Origin: Cryptomeria japonica
Lineage: Eukaryota > Streptophyta > Pinopsida > Cupressales > Cupressaceae
Direction: 5' to 3'
Assembly (NCBI RefSeq): GCF_030272615.1
Contig: NC_081410.1
Span: 224,183,415 to 224,247,414 of the forward strand
Length of the DNA stretch: 64,000 nt
Shown here: one piece after another, positions 11,839 to 24,381 of the stretch
Position numbering within the stretch: position 1 is the first letter of the stretch
How the letters are laid out: every line of letters starts with the position of its first letter
Position numbers and translations under genes: made by a program
The notes under the pieces: generated by a model
Seen by the model: the letters and a program-made list of their open reading frames with translations, nothing else
Database searches by the model: none
What the model was told of the DNA's origin: nothing

Positions 11839-13325
11839 TGATGCAGGGCACCTCTACTTTTCATGGTGTTTTCATCCCATTAGGGGTGTCTAGTGTTTGT
11901 TTTGTGTTTACTTATGTTGTCACAATAGGTTGTATCTCAAGGATCAACCTAGATGTAATAAAATGCCTTTGTGTGGTCAATAACATCTCAGGTGCACATA
12001 TAAGCCTAGAGGTCTATTAGGCCATGTGGGCTTGAATCATGACATTTTGTGTTTATGATCCTAGAATATCATCTTAGGTATTTTAAAGGTTAATGATGTT
12101 CTAGATATGTTTTCTATGGTTTAGGTGCTTAGGAATCAAAAGTAACAAATGTTGTCATTATTGTCAAAGCAACTTTTGAAAAGTTGCCGGTTGGAATGTA
12201 ACCTCTTTCCAATGGTCACAACCATTTCAAAGTTGGTTGTGGTCATTGAGAGGAGCCTATTTGTGCTTGTACAACCGATGAGAAAGGTTAGTTGAAGGCA
12301 CATAATGATTTGGAGAAGTTTGGTGGAGAGTATGAAATGAAACAAATATGATTTTGCCTGAATTCTATTACTTTTCCGTACTGTCCATACAAAAATTTGA
12401 ATGATTGTATAAAAAATTAGCCTGGTACAGTAGAAAACTGAATAATCTTTCATATGAATCTGGTCTAACCCCTTGAAGTAGTGTTTGGAAGGAGATATCG
12501 ACAATTTGCTTCTACAGGTCTGAAAACCCTTAATTTCCCTAGGGTGTTGCAAAGATGAGGCCCTAACTTGCAATCTAGTCATTGGATCTCAACAGCCTTT
12601 GGTATGATGCAAGTTAGTGGGGTGTATTATGATATTCCAAAAGGGCGAGATCAGGGGAGTTGGATTTGTATTTTTACCACCAAGCCCTAACCTAAACTTT
12701 GTAAGGGTTTAGATTAGTACAATCAAGAATTGATGGATTGCATGATGCCAAACACTAGAAGAAGGATTTAGATGGTTTAATAGGTACATTTAGACATTAG
12801 AAAATCCCTCTAAAGCATTGGATCTTCCTTGTGGTCCCATTTCCATACACTTCCTTTTTAACCCAGGCCTAATCTAATCACCTAGGTCTATGACCCAAGT
12901 TGGTGTCTAGGAGTGCCGGAGCAAGTTGGGGATCTGGTTCTTTGGAGTCTGAGAGAAGTTCCAAAAGGGTATTCGAAACTGTAATTATAATTTAATGGTA
13001 TAATCTTCTGTCGGTGTAAACTAGACGCTGGTGTGAATGAGCTTTGTTGTATCTGCCGGTGGCGGTGCTGAAGTCTATTGTCGGTAGGTGAAGTCTATTA
13101 CTGGTTGAACCTGTGGAACCTTGTTGCCATCAAGGATAAAAAGGTCGTGGAAGGTCTTGTGAGACCCTAAGGGCATAGTGAAGGTGTTTGCCAACCCTTG
13201 TGAGGGATAAAGTTTAAGTTTTGGTTTTGGTGCGAGTTGAGGCCTTCATAGGATTAGGATTGTGAGAGTGAAAGGTGAGAGTGTGTGTGTAGCTTGCCAC
13301 ACTACTGCTGAATACGTCTGCATCA
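11839..13325 (+). repeat. 3' LTR of the chromovirus
   Basis: Starts TGATGCAGGGCACCTCTACT and ends GTCTGCATCA. Length is about 1487 bp. Its first 40 bases match the 5' LTR remnant at 7605. No coding content is supported. The short ORF at 11814-12020 is an accident of LTR sequence. Confidence 0.9.
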
Positions 13326-13330
13326 ATTGG
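13326..13330. other. Target site duplication ATTGG, right copy
   Basis: Second copy of the five-base duplication flanking the chromovirus. The following bases (AATTCCAACAAGTTTGGAAT) continue copia B pol on the minus strand. Confidence 0.9.
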
Positions 13331-16300
13331 AATTCCAACAAGTTTGGAATCTTCCATTCCAAAAGTCTTCAATATCTCCCTTATGTACTTGGTTTGGCTA
13401 ATAAATATACCATTCTTTAGCTGAGATACTTGTAGACCGGTGAAGAATTTTATTTCACCGATCATGGACATTTCAAATTATTGCTTTATTTCATCTGCAA
13501 AACCTTTGTTTATCTTATCATCTCTCCCAAAGATGATGTCATCTACAAAAAATTCTGCAATCAAATGTTTTTCTTCTTCTCTATTTTTAGGTACAAGTTA
13601 CTATTGTCACTGGTTCTTATGAACCCTACACTTAACATATATGAGTGCAACCTCTTGTACCAATCTCTTGGTGCTTTTTTTAGCCCATACAGAGCCTTCT
13701 TCAACTTGCATACCATATCTCTTCCATCTTTTGATACAAACCCTTACGGTTGCTCTATGTACACTTCTTCCTCTAAAACTCCCTTCAAGAATGCCGATTT
13801 GACATCCATTTAGTAAACTTTGAACTTCTTGTAGGCAGCATAAGCAAGCAAGAATCTGATCCCTTCTAGCCTGACCACTGGTGCAAAGGTTTCTCCATAA
13901 TCCAAACCTTCTTCATGAGCATACCCTTTGCAGACTAACCTTGCTTTATTTCTTACTACTTGACAGGTTTCATCCATTTTGTTTCTAAACACCCATTTGG
14001 TGCCTATCACATTTTTATTCTCCAGTCTGGGCACAAGAGTCCAAGTTTCATTTTTCTCAATTTGCTCCAGTTCCTCCTTCATGGCTTTGATCCAGTCTTC
14101 ATCTTTTAGAGCCTCCTTTGTTGTTTTGGAATCAATTTTGGAGAGAAGACATGCATTCTCTCTTTCTCTTCTTCTAGTCAATACTCCTGCACCTTTGTCA
14201 CTAATGATATTGTCAGCAGAGTGATTTGTTTTGACATACCTTTCTAGTACTGGTTCGTTTCTTGGAGCTTCTTCTACCGATTGTGCAAGTTCTACTTCAC
14301 ATGCTTCTTCATTTGCCGCTACAACAAGATTCTCTTCAGTAGGTTCGACCAGTACAGTGTACTCAAATCCTTGATAGTGCTTTGGTTCACTCTTGCTATC
14401 TTGTTCATTTTTCTCAGAGAACTCATCCACTCTAACATTGGAACTCTCCACAATCTTACCCGTCCTTTTGTTCAAACACCGATATGCTTTACTCTTTGTG
14501 GAGTAACCTAAGAAGGTTCCTTCTTCACTCTTGTGATCAAAATTTCCAGAGTTCTCATCCCTCTTGATATAGCACCTTCTTCCAAATACTTTGAAATAGC
14601 TCACATTGGGTGAGTATCCACACCATAATTCATAGGGAGTTTTATTTGTCCCTTTCTTCACCTATATCCTGTTCAAGGTATACACAATAGTTCTTACTGC
14701 TTCTCTCCAAAAGATATGTGGAATATCCTTCTATATCATCAGAGTCCTTGCAAAATCAATGAGAATTATGTTTCTTCTTTCAGCAACCCCATTCCGTTGA
14801 GGTGTTCTGGCTGTAGACATCTGCCTCATAATCCCCTGTTCTTCACAGTAATTCATGAAATCTTGAGAGGTGAACTCTCCTCCTCTATCTGATCTCAGAC
14901 ATTTTATATTCTTACTGGTTCCTCTCTCTACTCGATCCTTGAAGACCTTAAATATGCAAAAGACTTCAATTTTTTTTCAAGAACATAACCCACATCATTC
15001 TTGAGAAATCATCTACAAACAACATGAAGTAATGGTCCACATAGAAACTCCTAGTTGTTATAGGACCACACAAATCTATATGCACTAAGTCTAGCACATT
15101 CTCATATGAATAATATTTTCTATTGAAGCTAGATTTGATCAACTTTCCTAGTTGACATTCTTTACACATAGCATTCTCAGGTTTAATAATGTTAGGCATA
15201 CCTCTGACATACTTCATTTTACTAACCTTTTCTATACTATCAAAATTTACATGACACAATCTTTTGTGCCACAAACAACTATCTTCTACCTTTGCCACTA
15301 GGAAACTTCCTACAATAGAGTCTAGGCAGAATAAATTTCCTCTAGTTTGTTTACCAGTAGCAATCAAACTTCCTGATTTGTCATTTATTTTGCATGTTCC
15401 TTCATTGAATTCTAACCAGTAACCCTTATTGTTAAGTTGTGCAACACTTAACAAACTATATTTTTACCCTTCTACCCAATAAACATTTTCACAATTTGTT
15501 TTATCATTTAGTGTTATAGATCCCTTACCTTTTACTGCACAAGGAGCATCATTGCCGAATCTCAATATTCCTCCATTACAGTCCTCCATGTTGAGGAATT
15601 TGTTTCTGTCACCGGTCATGTGGTGAGTGCAACCATTGTCAATTACCCAGTATCCACAGCGGTTTGAACTAGATATCAATGCCATATCACTTTCCTTTGT
15701 GTTATCTTCCTTTACTACTACAAATGCAATTCCATCTCTATCAGATCCTTATAATTCTTCATTGGTAACTCCTTCTTCTACAAGATAACACTCCTTCTTG
15801 TTCTTGTCTTTGTAGATTCTAAAATTATCCTTCCTATCATTGTCAGGATATCTATATGTAATATGACCTATTCTATTGCAAGAAAAATACTTCAAGGGAA
15901 GTTTACCTTTATACTTTCCTTTTCCTATTGGAAGCCTTCTTGCTAATAGAGCTTCAATCTCATCTTGTTCCTATTCTTCAGATAACAGGTTGTCACATTC
16001 ATGAGAATGACCGGTTCTTGTAGTAGAACTATTTTTGGTTTATTTTCTTCTCCTTATTGGTGCAGGTATCATGGAAGATTTGAAGGCAACATCAATCTTT
16101 GGTACACTATTATCATAGTTGCTCAGTTCAAAGGTAGTCAACTTACTGATCAGTGAGTCAAGTGAAACACTAACTATTCCCAAGGATCTAAGTTCCTGAA
16201 TTGCAGAAACCCATATGACATATTGTGGTAGCAAGGTTCTCAAGATTTTGCTGACCACATTATCTTCTTCAAGCTTTCCTCCAACAATTCTGATGGAATT

Positions 16301-16660
16301 TACTACATCCTTTATTATTTTGATATATTGTTCTATATTTTCTCCTTCTTGCATCCTCATCTCATCAAATTTGCCTCTTAAGCTATCCACCTTAGCCTTT
16401 TGAAAATGAGGATCTCCTCTATAAAAAGTCTTCAACTTATTCCACATTTCATAGGCTCTTTTCAGATCTTGAACCTTAGCATACTCATTATTAGATAGAG
16501 TGCTAGCAATCAGATCCATAGTTGTAGTGTTGTCTTGCCTTTCTTTGATGTGATCTGCAGTGAGAACCCCTATAGGTTCATTGTACTCTATGATTACATG
16601 ATTCCAGTTTGATCTAGTAGGGTTCTTAGGTAGAGCTTCATTCTACCACACCATAAGGTG
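13331..16660 (-). pseudogene. Copia B gag, protease, integrase and RT (upstream part)
   Basis: Read 16660 down to 13331. A gag of the copia UBN2 type (DLKRAYEMWNKLKTFYRGD, 16460 down) is followed by a zinc knuckle whose first and last Cys are Tyr (near 15870), a protease site VIDNG (DSG to DNG, near 15655), and the integrase zinc region (WHKRLCHVNF ... CKECQLGK) with core VHIDLCGP (first catalytic Asp kept). RT is intact up to LAYAAYKKFKVY (13810), then runs on in broken form to the chromovirus. Several frameshifts and stops are present (for example near 14970, 15460 and 16040). The gag N-terminus is shorter than in copias C, F and G. Confidence 0.9.
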
Positions 16661-16705
16661 TAATTTTTCTTAAGCTGTTAAGCTCTTCTGAATCTAAGGA
16701 CCAAG

Positions 16706-16717
16706 GCTCTGATACCA
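16706..16717 (-). promoter_or_regulatory. Primer binding site of copia B
   Basis: GCTCTGATACCA is the complement of TGGTATCAGAGC, the plant initiator Met-tRNA complement. It is separated from the LTR edge at 16720 by two bases, as in the other copia elements here. Confidence 0.92.
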
Positions 16718-16719
16718 AT

Positions 16720-18296
16720 TGTTAGTCCCAATCAATGCTGAGAGGGGAGGGGCAAATCAACACTATCGATTTTACAAAATTGAAACCTTTTTACTCAAGT
16801 CTACACTAACTTATTATTCATCAATACAAATAGTTATTGCAAGAGAACATGCATGCATGAAAAGATACACAATAACACCAAGATTTATATCATGGAAACC
16901 CAAATGGGAGAAAACCACAGTGTGAGTAGAAACTCACAAAATTTGCACTCTTCTGGAGTACGCCCGGTGAGGAGCCATCCCTGTTAGGAGATTACAAAGA
17001 CACTGTTAGGTGCCACTTGTTTAAGGAATTTTCTTTAAGGCCTGTTAGTTCCTTTACCTTGTTAGAGGACTTAGGATCATCAATTAAGATGTCACTCGGT
17101 TAAGGGATTTTACAAAGGAACCTGTTAAAGTCCACCTGATTAAGGGATTTTTAGTTGCAATGGTTAGAAAGCAACAATAAGTTGATCTGCTGAAATAGCT
17201 ACTGATAGCTTGATTAGATCAAATGAAAATCATACTCTGTCTGCACCGATTGTGTTTTCTCTATACTACACCAGTTCTCTAATCATACCCTTGACTCTGC
17301 GCTCTGTCGGTTCTCTGCTCACACCCGCGGCTCTGCACTCTGCCGGTCTACTTCACACACACTCTACTTTGCTAAATCAGTTAGCACTTCTTCACTCTTC
17401 ACTCTACACATTGGATCGCCTCTCATAGGATTTGCAGTTTGTAATTTTTATGATCAAACTTTTTTAGTTTTTGCCATAAATATTTATAGAAAACTTATTA
17501 GATTTGAAATTCAAAACTTTCCAAATCTTCCCACACTCTCACTGCACACTCTCCATCAATTTCACCAATGACTCATCCTTAATTGCCTCTGCAACTCATA
17601 GTTTCACCAACCTCTAGGTCATCTTCTATCTTTTTAATACGAACCAGAAAATCCGCACAAATTTGCCTTAACTGATTGTTAACTATATTAGACTTCACTA
17701 TCTGTTTATTTGATGATATCTTACCATGATTGACTCACCTTTGGTCATTGCATCCAGCTTACCAGTCACTGTTCTGAGATTCCTGGTGGATATCGTCCTT
17801 CAACCTGTATCACCAGTTCACTGGTGTAACTCTGTTATCTTCTACCACCAGTCAGTGATCACTAAGAAGACTGATTACTTGTCTGTCTAGAGAGCTACGG
17901 TCATGCATAAGGCTACTAAACTGCAGTCTGAGTCAAAACCTGTGACCACATCATCATGTCAACTACTTCTTATGGTGACTGCTTCTTTATCCGATGGGGA
18001 GTCCTTCTGTTTCTTATCCAAACATCCTTCAACATACTGGTTTTCGGTTGACACTTCTACACTAACTCACTTGTTAGTTGGAAACAATGCACTACTAGCA
18101 TATCACTTACCAGTCTGCAGTCCTTGCACAAGTCAACACTAACTTGTGTACAATATCACTTACCAGTAAATATCAAAGACATCTCATTAAGTATGCAACA
18201 ATATAAGTATGCACCAATAACAGTACTACACAAACATCTCTTATACCTGTAACCATCCTATATCGATTGACATCAATGACAATCACAATGGCAACA
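16720..18296 (-). repeat. 5' LTR of copia B
   Basis: About 1577 bp. On the plus strand it runs from TGTTAGTCCCAATC to GGCAACA and pairs with 4908-6521. It has the conserved purine/pyrimidine tract GAGAGGGGAGGGG near the primer-site end. The ORFs at 17210 and 17903 lie wholly inside the LTR and show no protein family. Confidence 0.9.
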
Positions 18297-18456
18297 GTGC
18301 CATCATATCCTCTCTCTTTTCCATGGTATACGCTATATGTTGGAAGCACTATGTGTTCATTGACCCCCCCACTTTATAGGGTAAGATGCATTATGGTGAT
18401 CGATATATTTGACCAAGCATCAACCCATTCAATAATGCAAATAAGCATGGGTAGAA
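18297..18456. other. Flank between copia B and copia F
   Basis: 160 bases with no element or coding signal recognised. It contains a short poly-C (18364-18370). It is the right flank of copia B and the left flank of copia F. The sequence then continues beyond F at 25935. Confidence 0.5.
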
Positions 18457-20003
18457 TGTTGACATGTTTGGGATAACTAATACAGATGGAGAATGATGAC
18501 TCGACTGGTACAAGACTATTTGAGATGACATTATGACAAAGAGATTGAGATCGCATGATGGATGACTTTGACCAGTTATTTATGTTATCATTGATTAAAA
18601 CTAATATTTATTCATGTCTACTGATGTTTACTTATGTTGTATCGTGTCATCTAAATCTTTTGGTCTACCAGAGAGGGATTACCGGTAAAGAATCAAGAAA
18701 CTGAGAATTATGACCTTAACCGGTAAACGAGGAAATATTCTGATTGTATCTGGTGATTGCTGATGTTTGAGGATTTGTGGTTTTGAATGTAAGTTTCTAT
18801 CATTTTAACATGTATCTGATTGGAACTGCATCATGTTGTGACAACCAAAAGTTATGTTTATAATTTCTGTTGAGTTTTTGCCAGGGTTTAAGAAGGGTTT
18901 AAGGACCAGTAAAGAATTATCTTGACCGGTAATGATTTTTGGTTTGGTGGTGATCTACATCAAGTTCAAATGATGATAATGTGACACAAACCATGTGATG
19001 TGTTTGAAAGATGTTTTGGCATGTTTGGAGAGCGAATTTCTTAGGAATTTGCAAAGTGATTAGCGAAATGTGAGAAGGGTTTGACTTTGTACTAGATCGA
19101 CTTGCTGTGATGATTTATGATCATTCAATGACCGATATTGATTTGTAATTGATTGTAATGATGAATATGATGATCTATAATGAGTTGTAAAGATCTGTGA
19201 TGATCTATGTAGGAAATCTAAGGGTTTTGATGCCGACCTAGTTGTAAAGGTTATTTATGCCGGTAAGGTTGATGTTTTCAAGTGTCAGTGATTTTGAGAA
19301 GTGTATGAAGCCGAACCAGGGTGTGTGAGAAAATCTTCCAGAATCATGTATACTTAGAAATTAATTGGATCTGATCAAGTAATTAGTTGAGTGCTATACA
19401 CAAATCATTCATTGTTGTTCTCTAACAATTACAACAACTAAAATCTCTTAACTGGGTAGGTCCTAACATGCCTCACATTGTAAAATCCTTTAATAGGGTG
19501 ACTCAATATTTGAGTTCTAAATCCTCTTGCAAGGTTGATCCTAACAGATCAAATCTCCTAACAGGGTTGAGGTAAATCCCTTAACCGAGTGACTCCTAAC
19601 AGGGTCTTCCCCTAACAAGGCATTATTGTAAGCTTCTAACTGGGCTTGGCTCCTAACATGGCACATTCCGAAAGTGCAAAATATTTGTGGGTATCAATTC
19701 CCACTATGGTTTTTCCTTATTTGGGTTTCCACGTGAAAATCATGGTGTTCATATGGTGAATATTTTTGTTGTGATGGTTTCCTTTACTTCCAGTTTATGC
19801 ATGGTTAATGACACTTAATGTGCAACATTGATATATCCGTTTAGCAGATGTTTATCAGTAGATACCAGTACTAGTAAATGACTCTAGTGTTGATCTATAT
19901 TTGATTTGGTGAAAGTTTTTTGAGTCCAAGTTTCTGATTTCAATTTATTGCTAATACTAATTCAGCCCCCTCTTAGTATTAACCGAATCCTCTAAGATTA
20001 ACA
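18457..20003 (+). repeat. 5' LTR of copia F
   Basis: Starts TGTTGACATGTTTGGG and ends TAAGATTAACA. It contains ACCGGTAA motifs (near 18681, 18720, 18925, 19259), the 'cctaacagggt' series (19440-19640), and a degenerate TTCAGCCCCCTCTTAGT near the end. It matches 24382-25934. Confidence 0.93.
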
Positions 20004-20005
20004 AT

Positions 20006-20017
20006 TGGTATTAGAGT
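20006..20017 (+). promoter_or_regulatory. Primer binding site of copia F, decayed
   Basis: TGGTATTAGAGT lies two bases after the LTR. It differs from the initiator Met-tRNA complement TGGTATCAGAGC at the seventh and last bases, both C to T. Confidence 0.88.
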
Positions 20018-20072
20018 GTTGGTCCTCTATGTGCAGAAACCTTAACAACTTGAGGGAAAGATTATGTGAAAG

Positions 20073-23000
20073 ATGATGAAGAAGGAGGGTCCCAAGTTCA
20101 CCAAGGACAACTACCCGATATGGAATGACTGGATGAATATCTACATTAAAGGAATGGGTACACAATATTTTAATCATGTAATAACCAAGTATGTTGCTCC
20201 TACTACCAGTCCCTTGACACCAAATGAACTCAAAGAATAATAAGAAAACATTCAGGCTCTTGAAGCAATTGTAAGTACTTTGTCTGACTCTGAGTATATT
20301 GATGTTCATGGATTAGAAATTGCAAATGAGGTATGGGAGAAATTAAATTTAATTTATGGAGGAGATGAACATGTACAAAGGGAAAAGGAAGAGATTTTGA
20401 GAGGAAAATTTGATGATATGAAAATGGTTGACGGTAAAAAAATAGCTCAATATGGACAACAAATTAAGGAAGGTGTAGGTGGTATAAAGAGTTATAGAGG
20501 TAAGATTGAAGATGATACCGTTGTTAGTAAAATGCTTAGAACTCTTTTACCATAGTATTCTCTCAGAGTGTCTGCTATTCAAGAACTGAGATCCATTTCA
20601 AAAGATAAAGTCACTGTTGATTCTCTAATTGGAAAATTTTGAACTAAACAGTTTTGATAATAGTGTTTCCAAACCTTCTGAATCTTCTTTTAAGGCTTCT
20701 GTAACTGGTACATCAATAAGGAAAGGAAAACATGTTTGTCATAATCATGACTACAAGTCTAGTCATGGAGGTAGCAGAGGTGATGGTGGTGATGAAGATC
20801 ATCTAATGGAACTTGAGGCATTATTGGCTAAAAGATTCCTTAGAGGAACAGGTAAATATAAAGGCAAATTACCCTTGAAGTGTTTCTCTTGTAGTAAAAT
20901 TGGACATATAGCTGCTAACTTCCCTAACACTGATAAGAAAGAGAAGTTTAGGAGATTCAAAGGAAAAGGCAAGAAACATTGTTATGTTGTACTGGATGAA
21001 GGTGTGACCGATGATGAATCAGAAGAAGATGACAATGAGGAGATAGTATTTGTTGTTGTGAAAGAGGATTTGACTAATGAGAAGGCTTTGGTGTCTTACA
21101 TGGATAATAACGATGAATGGATAATATATAGTGGTTGCTCAGACCATATGACTGGTGACAAAAGTTCTTATCCCTTGAAAAGTTTGATGGAGGTGTTGTA
21201 AGATTTGGTAATAAGTCTCCCTACATGGTTAAAGGTAAAGGATAAATTTTATTAAATGGGAAGAGTAATGCAAATGATATCTTTTGGGTTGAAGGACTAA
21301 AACATAACCTCTTGAGTGTTGGACAACTTAATGATAAGGGATATCTACTTGAATTCAAAGGTGGAGTGTGCAGGATTCTTGGAAATAATAGAGAATTGAT
21401 TGCTACTGGGAAGAAGACTAGAGGTAATCTATTTCATCTGAATACTAATGTAAATGATTGTTTGTCATTTCAATTTTGACAATTTGATTAAAGTTAGTAA
21501 GTCAAGTATTGTGAGAGTTTTGCCCTAGCTTGTGAAACTGGATAATGTATTATGCAAGGAGTGTCAGATGGGTAAGATGACCTCTGTATCCTTTAAGAGT
21601 AAGTCTTTCTCTTCAGAGAATATTCTTGATTTGGCTCATACTAATCTTTGTGGTCCTATGAGGATTAAGAGCTATTTTGGTGATAAGTATTTTATGATCT
21701 TTACTAATGATTATTCCAAAATGATGTGGGTAAATTTTCTGAGAGAAAAGTTTGAGGAATTCAGTAGGTTTAAAGCATTTAAAACTCTTGTTGAGAAAGA
21801 TACCAGGAAGAGTCTAAAATGTTTGAGATCTGATCGGGGAGGTGAATTTACTTCTAACGAGTTTGTGAAGTTCTATGATGAATAGTGAATTAAGAGGTGG
21901 ATGTCAATTCTTAGAACTCCACAACAAAATGAGATAGCAGAGAGAATGAACAGAACAATTATTGAAGCTGCTAGAACCATGATGATTCAAGTTGAAGTAC
22001 CGAAGATGTTTTGGAGAGAAGCAGTCAACATTGCTATTTATACTTTGAATTGGGTACTTGTCAAAAAGGGTAATATCAAAACACCTTATGAATTATAGTA
22101 TGGAAAGACTCCTAGTGTAAGTTATTTCAAAATTTATTGGGAGAAAATGTTATATTAAGAGAGATGATTAAACTAAAAAGTTTGATGCTAAGTGTGATGA
22201 AGGCATTTTTCTTGGTTACTCTACTAAGAGTAAGGCATTTAAATGTTATAACAAGAGAACTAAGAAGATCATTGAGAGTGCTAATGTGAAGATAGATGAA
22301 CTCTCTAAGAAATCAGGAGAGACCAATAGATTTGAGCCTGAGAAAGATGAGGAAAGACTTGTGTTTATAGAACCGAAAGTGCAAAAAACTGATGAGCAAA
22401 ATGTTGCAAAAATAGGTGCTCAACCAGTAAATACAAATAGTGAAGAAGAAGATGAAGAACATGAAGCAAGAAGCATAGCACCAAAATCTCTTATTAAAAG
22501 GTATGTCAAGCTAAATCACTTTGAAGAACAAATAATTGGAGATAAATATGCTGGAGTACAAACATGGAGGAAAATAAGAGAAAATTACTATCTGATTTCT
22601 ACTATTGAGCCGAAAACAATAAGAGAGGCATTAAAGGATGATGACTGGATTAATGCAATGAATGAGGAGTTGGATCAAATAGAGAAGAAAAAGACACGGA
22701 CACTTGTTCCCAGACCGAAATACAAGAATGTAATTGGAACTAAATGGGTCTTTAGAAACATGTTAAATGATGAAGACAAGGTTGTGAGAAATAAAGCAAA
22801 ATTGGTTTGCAAAGACTATGCACAAGAAGAAGGAGAAGATTATGGTGAAACCTTTGCACCCATGGCAATATTGGAAGGAGTAAGAATGCTACTTTCTTAT
22901 ACTGCATTTAAAGGATATAAAGTCTATCAGATGGATGATAAATCATCTTTTCTTAATGGCATCCTTGAAGAAGAAGTATACGTAGAACAACCAGATGGAT

Positions 23001-24009
23001 TTGCTTTGTTTGAAGACAAAGATATGTTTTCCAAACTATATAAGGCACTGTATGGATTGAAATAGGCATCGGGAACATGGTTTGAAAGGCTGCATGCACA
23101 CTTGATCAAGATAGGATTTAAGCGTACCAGTTAGGACAATAATATATATCTTAAGACTAATGGAGAGGAAGTATTGATAGCTGAAGTATTTGTGGATGAC
23201 ATAATTTTTGGTGGTAATGATGACTTATGCATGGATTTTGCTAAGTAGATGAAAAAGGAATTTGAGATGTCTCTTATTGGTGAAATTAAATTTTTCATTG
23301 GGTTGCAGGTCCAACAATTGGATGGTGGAATTTTTATCTGTCAGAGTAAGTATGTCAAAGAGGTGTTGAAAATATTTGGCATGGAGGATTGTAAACCGGT
23401 TGGTACTTCGATGGTGACAAGCTGCAAGTTATCTAAACAAGATGATTCACCATCTGTTGATGAGAAAGAATATAGGACTATGATTGGTAAATTGCATTAT
23501 GCCATTCATAGAAGACCAGATATTGCACATGTTCTTGGATTGGTTGCTAGATTTTAAAAGGATCCCAAGAGGAATCACTTGGTAGCAGTGAAAAGGGTAT
23601 TCTTGTACCTGAAAGACATAGTTGAATGTGTTTACTGATGCAGATTGGGCAGGCAATGTTGATGACTGGAAAAAAACTACCGGTGGAGCTTTTCTTCTTG
23701 GAGGCAGATTGGTTGCTTGGACAATTAAGAAGAAATACTAGTGCATTTAATATTTACTGTGGTAACTATTTACTATGATAATACTAGTGCAATTAATATT
23801 TCAAAAAAGCATGTGTTGCATGCAAGAACAAAGCACATAGAATTGAAATATCATTTTCTAAGGGAAAGAGTACAGGAAAAAAAAACATAATGGAGTATGT
23901 GACAAGAAAAGAGCAGCTAGCAGACATTTTCACAAAACCATTGCTGAAAACAACCTTTGAGTATCTCAGAGGTAAATTAGGGGTCCAACCCCTACTCAAA
24001 AAGAACTAG
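20073..24009 (+). pseudogene. Copia F gag-pol, broken
   Basis: The start MMKKEG at 20073 matches the starts in copias C and G. The gag UBN2 part has two adjacent TAA stops (near 20240) and a stop at 20553, then a frameshift near 20635. The knuckle CFSCSKIGHIAANF has its last Cys changed to Phe. The protease has YSG in place of DSG (near 21128). The first integrase Asp is Asn (AHTNLCGPM, 21630). RT keeps FVDDIIFGG (23190). RNase H has lost two blocks near 23620 and 23755, so the TDADWAGNVDD and YDNTSAINI parts are joined too closely. The stop is at 24007-24009. Confidence 0.92.
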
Positions 24010-24381
24010 AATGTAGAGTGCATCAATCTAGTGGGCTTCATGACTATTTTTCACTTTGGATTGATGAGATGTAGGCTAATCCATAGGGGGAGCAAATTAG
24101 ATGAGTTTGCAGACATGTTGAAGACAACAACAACAAATTTGATGATTTGTGATGCTTATACACCTTTGGCATTGTTGTCAAAGGGGGAGAAGAAATATGA
24201 TTAGTCATAAGAGAAGACATATGATCAGGAGGAGAAGATGTGTAATTGAAGATAAAGTGTAACCGACAGATGAAGTGCAACAGATGAGAGAAGAGTTACA
24301 AAGAAGGTCCAAAATAGAGTGGAACAATATGAGTTGAGTATGTTGATGTTTAGTGTTTCCATCAATGCCAAAGGAGGAGAT
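24010..24381 (+). other. Copia F 3' untranslated region with repeated polypurine tracts
   Basis: Two purine tracts in the same context 'ggcattgttgtcaaagggg' and 'catcaatgccaaagg': CAAAGGGGGAGAAGAAA (24179-24195) and CCAAAGGAGGAGAT (24368-24381). The second touches the LTR and should be the functional primer. Confidence 0.85.

Larger units (their letters stand above)
7605..13325 (+). mobile_element. Ty3/gypsy chromovirus nested in copia B
   Basis: The element begins TGGTGCAGGGCACCTCT and ends GTCTGCATCA, with an ATTGG duplication on both sides. Domain order is zinc knuckle, protease, RT, RNase H, integrase, chromodomain, which is the chromovirus order. The 5' LTR has been reduced to about 47 bp and fused directly to the zinc knuckle, so most of the LTR, the primer site and the gag capsid are gone. 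The 3' LTR (11839-13325) is full length. The internal deletion makes it non-autonomous. Confidence 0.93.
4908..18296 (-). mobile_element. Copia element B (Ty1/copia), split by a nested chromovirus
   Basis: A complete but degenerate minus-strand element: 5' LTR 16720-18296, primer site 16706-16717, gag-pol 16660 down to 13331, interruption by the gypsy element 7605-13325, rest of pol 7599-6870, 3' LTR 6521-4908. Both LTRs start TG and end CA. Flanking pentamers are CTGCC (4903-4907) and GTGCC (18297-18301), a target duplication with one mismatch. Without the nested insert the element is about 7.7 kb. Confidence 0.92.
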
